A DNA stretch of 64,000 nt, from the NCBI GenBank assembly GCA_049487715.1, contig CP150570.1, positions 186,001 to 250,000 of the forward strand; not shown here. Direction: 5' to 3'. The stretch comes from Pycnococcus provasolii (lineage: Eukaryota > Chlorophyta > Pseudoscourfieldiophyceae > Pseudoscourfieldiales). More notes on this DNA, generated by a model. The model searched no databases. It saw nothing but the letters and a program-made list of their open reading frames with translations, and was not told where the DNA came from. Position 1 is the first letter of the stretch.

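Noticed and set aside
18725-63939. Many Arg/Ala/Ser-rich frames of 60-390 codons on both strands across the PKS
   Set aside because: GC-rich shadows of the PKS frame; they recur at the same module-periodic spacing and carry no domain motifs.

Overview
This is nuclear DNA from a microbial eukaryote. It carries a mitochondrial/plastid-type EF4 GTPase, a gamma-carboxylase-like membrane protein, a GT29 sialyltransferase-like reading frame, EF-hand/transmembrane/DUF285-repeat proteins and an LTR-retroelement scrap. Genes are mostly intronless, with triplet-rich low-complexity tracts. This mix is reminiscent of a small marine alga, perhaps a prasinophyte green alga. That placement is an inference from gene content; no marker gene was compared.

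Layout. Positions 1-1026 are essentially non-coding. Positions 1027-3131 (+) encode EF4/LepA/GUF1, split by a frame change in a low-complexity insert. Positions 3185-3682 (-) encode a small secreted or anchored Cys-rich protein that converges on it. Positions 4190-6181 (+) encode a vitamin-K-dependent gamma-carboxylase-like (HTTM) protein. Positions 6306-7250 (+) hold a GT29 sialyltransferase-like frame with no visible 5' end. Positions 7670-18424 are a segmental-duplication zone: three copies (-) of a surface protein (EF-hands, TM helix, PAN/Apple-like domain, coiled coil, DUF285 repeats), each with a conserved 5' flank. A 150-bp LTR plus gag scrap is lodged where the 3' end of copy 2 should be.

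Positions 18485-64000 (-) are one uninterrupted reading frame of 15,171 codons, still open at the window edge. It is the C-terminal part of a giant modular type I polyketide synthase. In biosynthetic order it contains: a partial module (psiKR-ER-KR-ACP); seven full modules KS-DH-psiKR-ER-KR-ACP, none with an acyltransferase; an eighth module whose DH is broken and which lacks ER; a degenerate KS-ACP pair; a sulfotransferase domain; and a degenerate thioesterase. The chain should be fully saturated by the repeating modules, then left with a beta-hydroxyl by the last one, which is the substrate geometry used by sulfotransferase-thioesterase termini in cyanobacterial curacin and olefin synthases. 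A terminal alkene or a sulfated long-chain product is the main prediction. Modules 4-7 are near-identical 4,932-bp tandem units (module 8 shares their 5' half), showing strong homogenisation.
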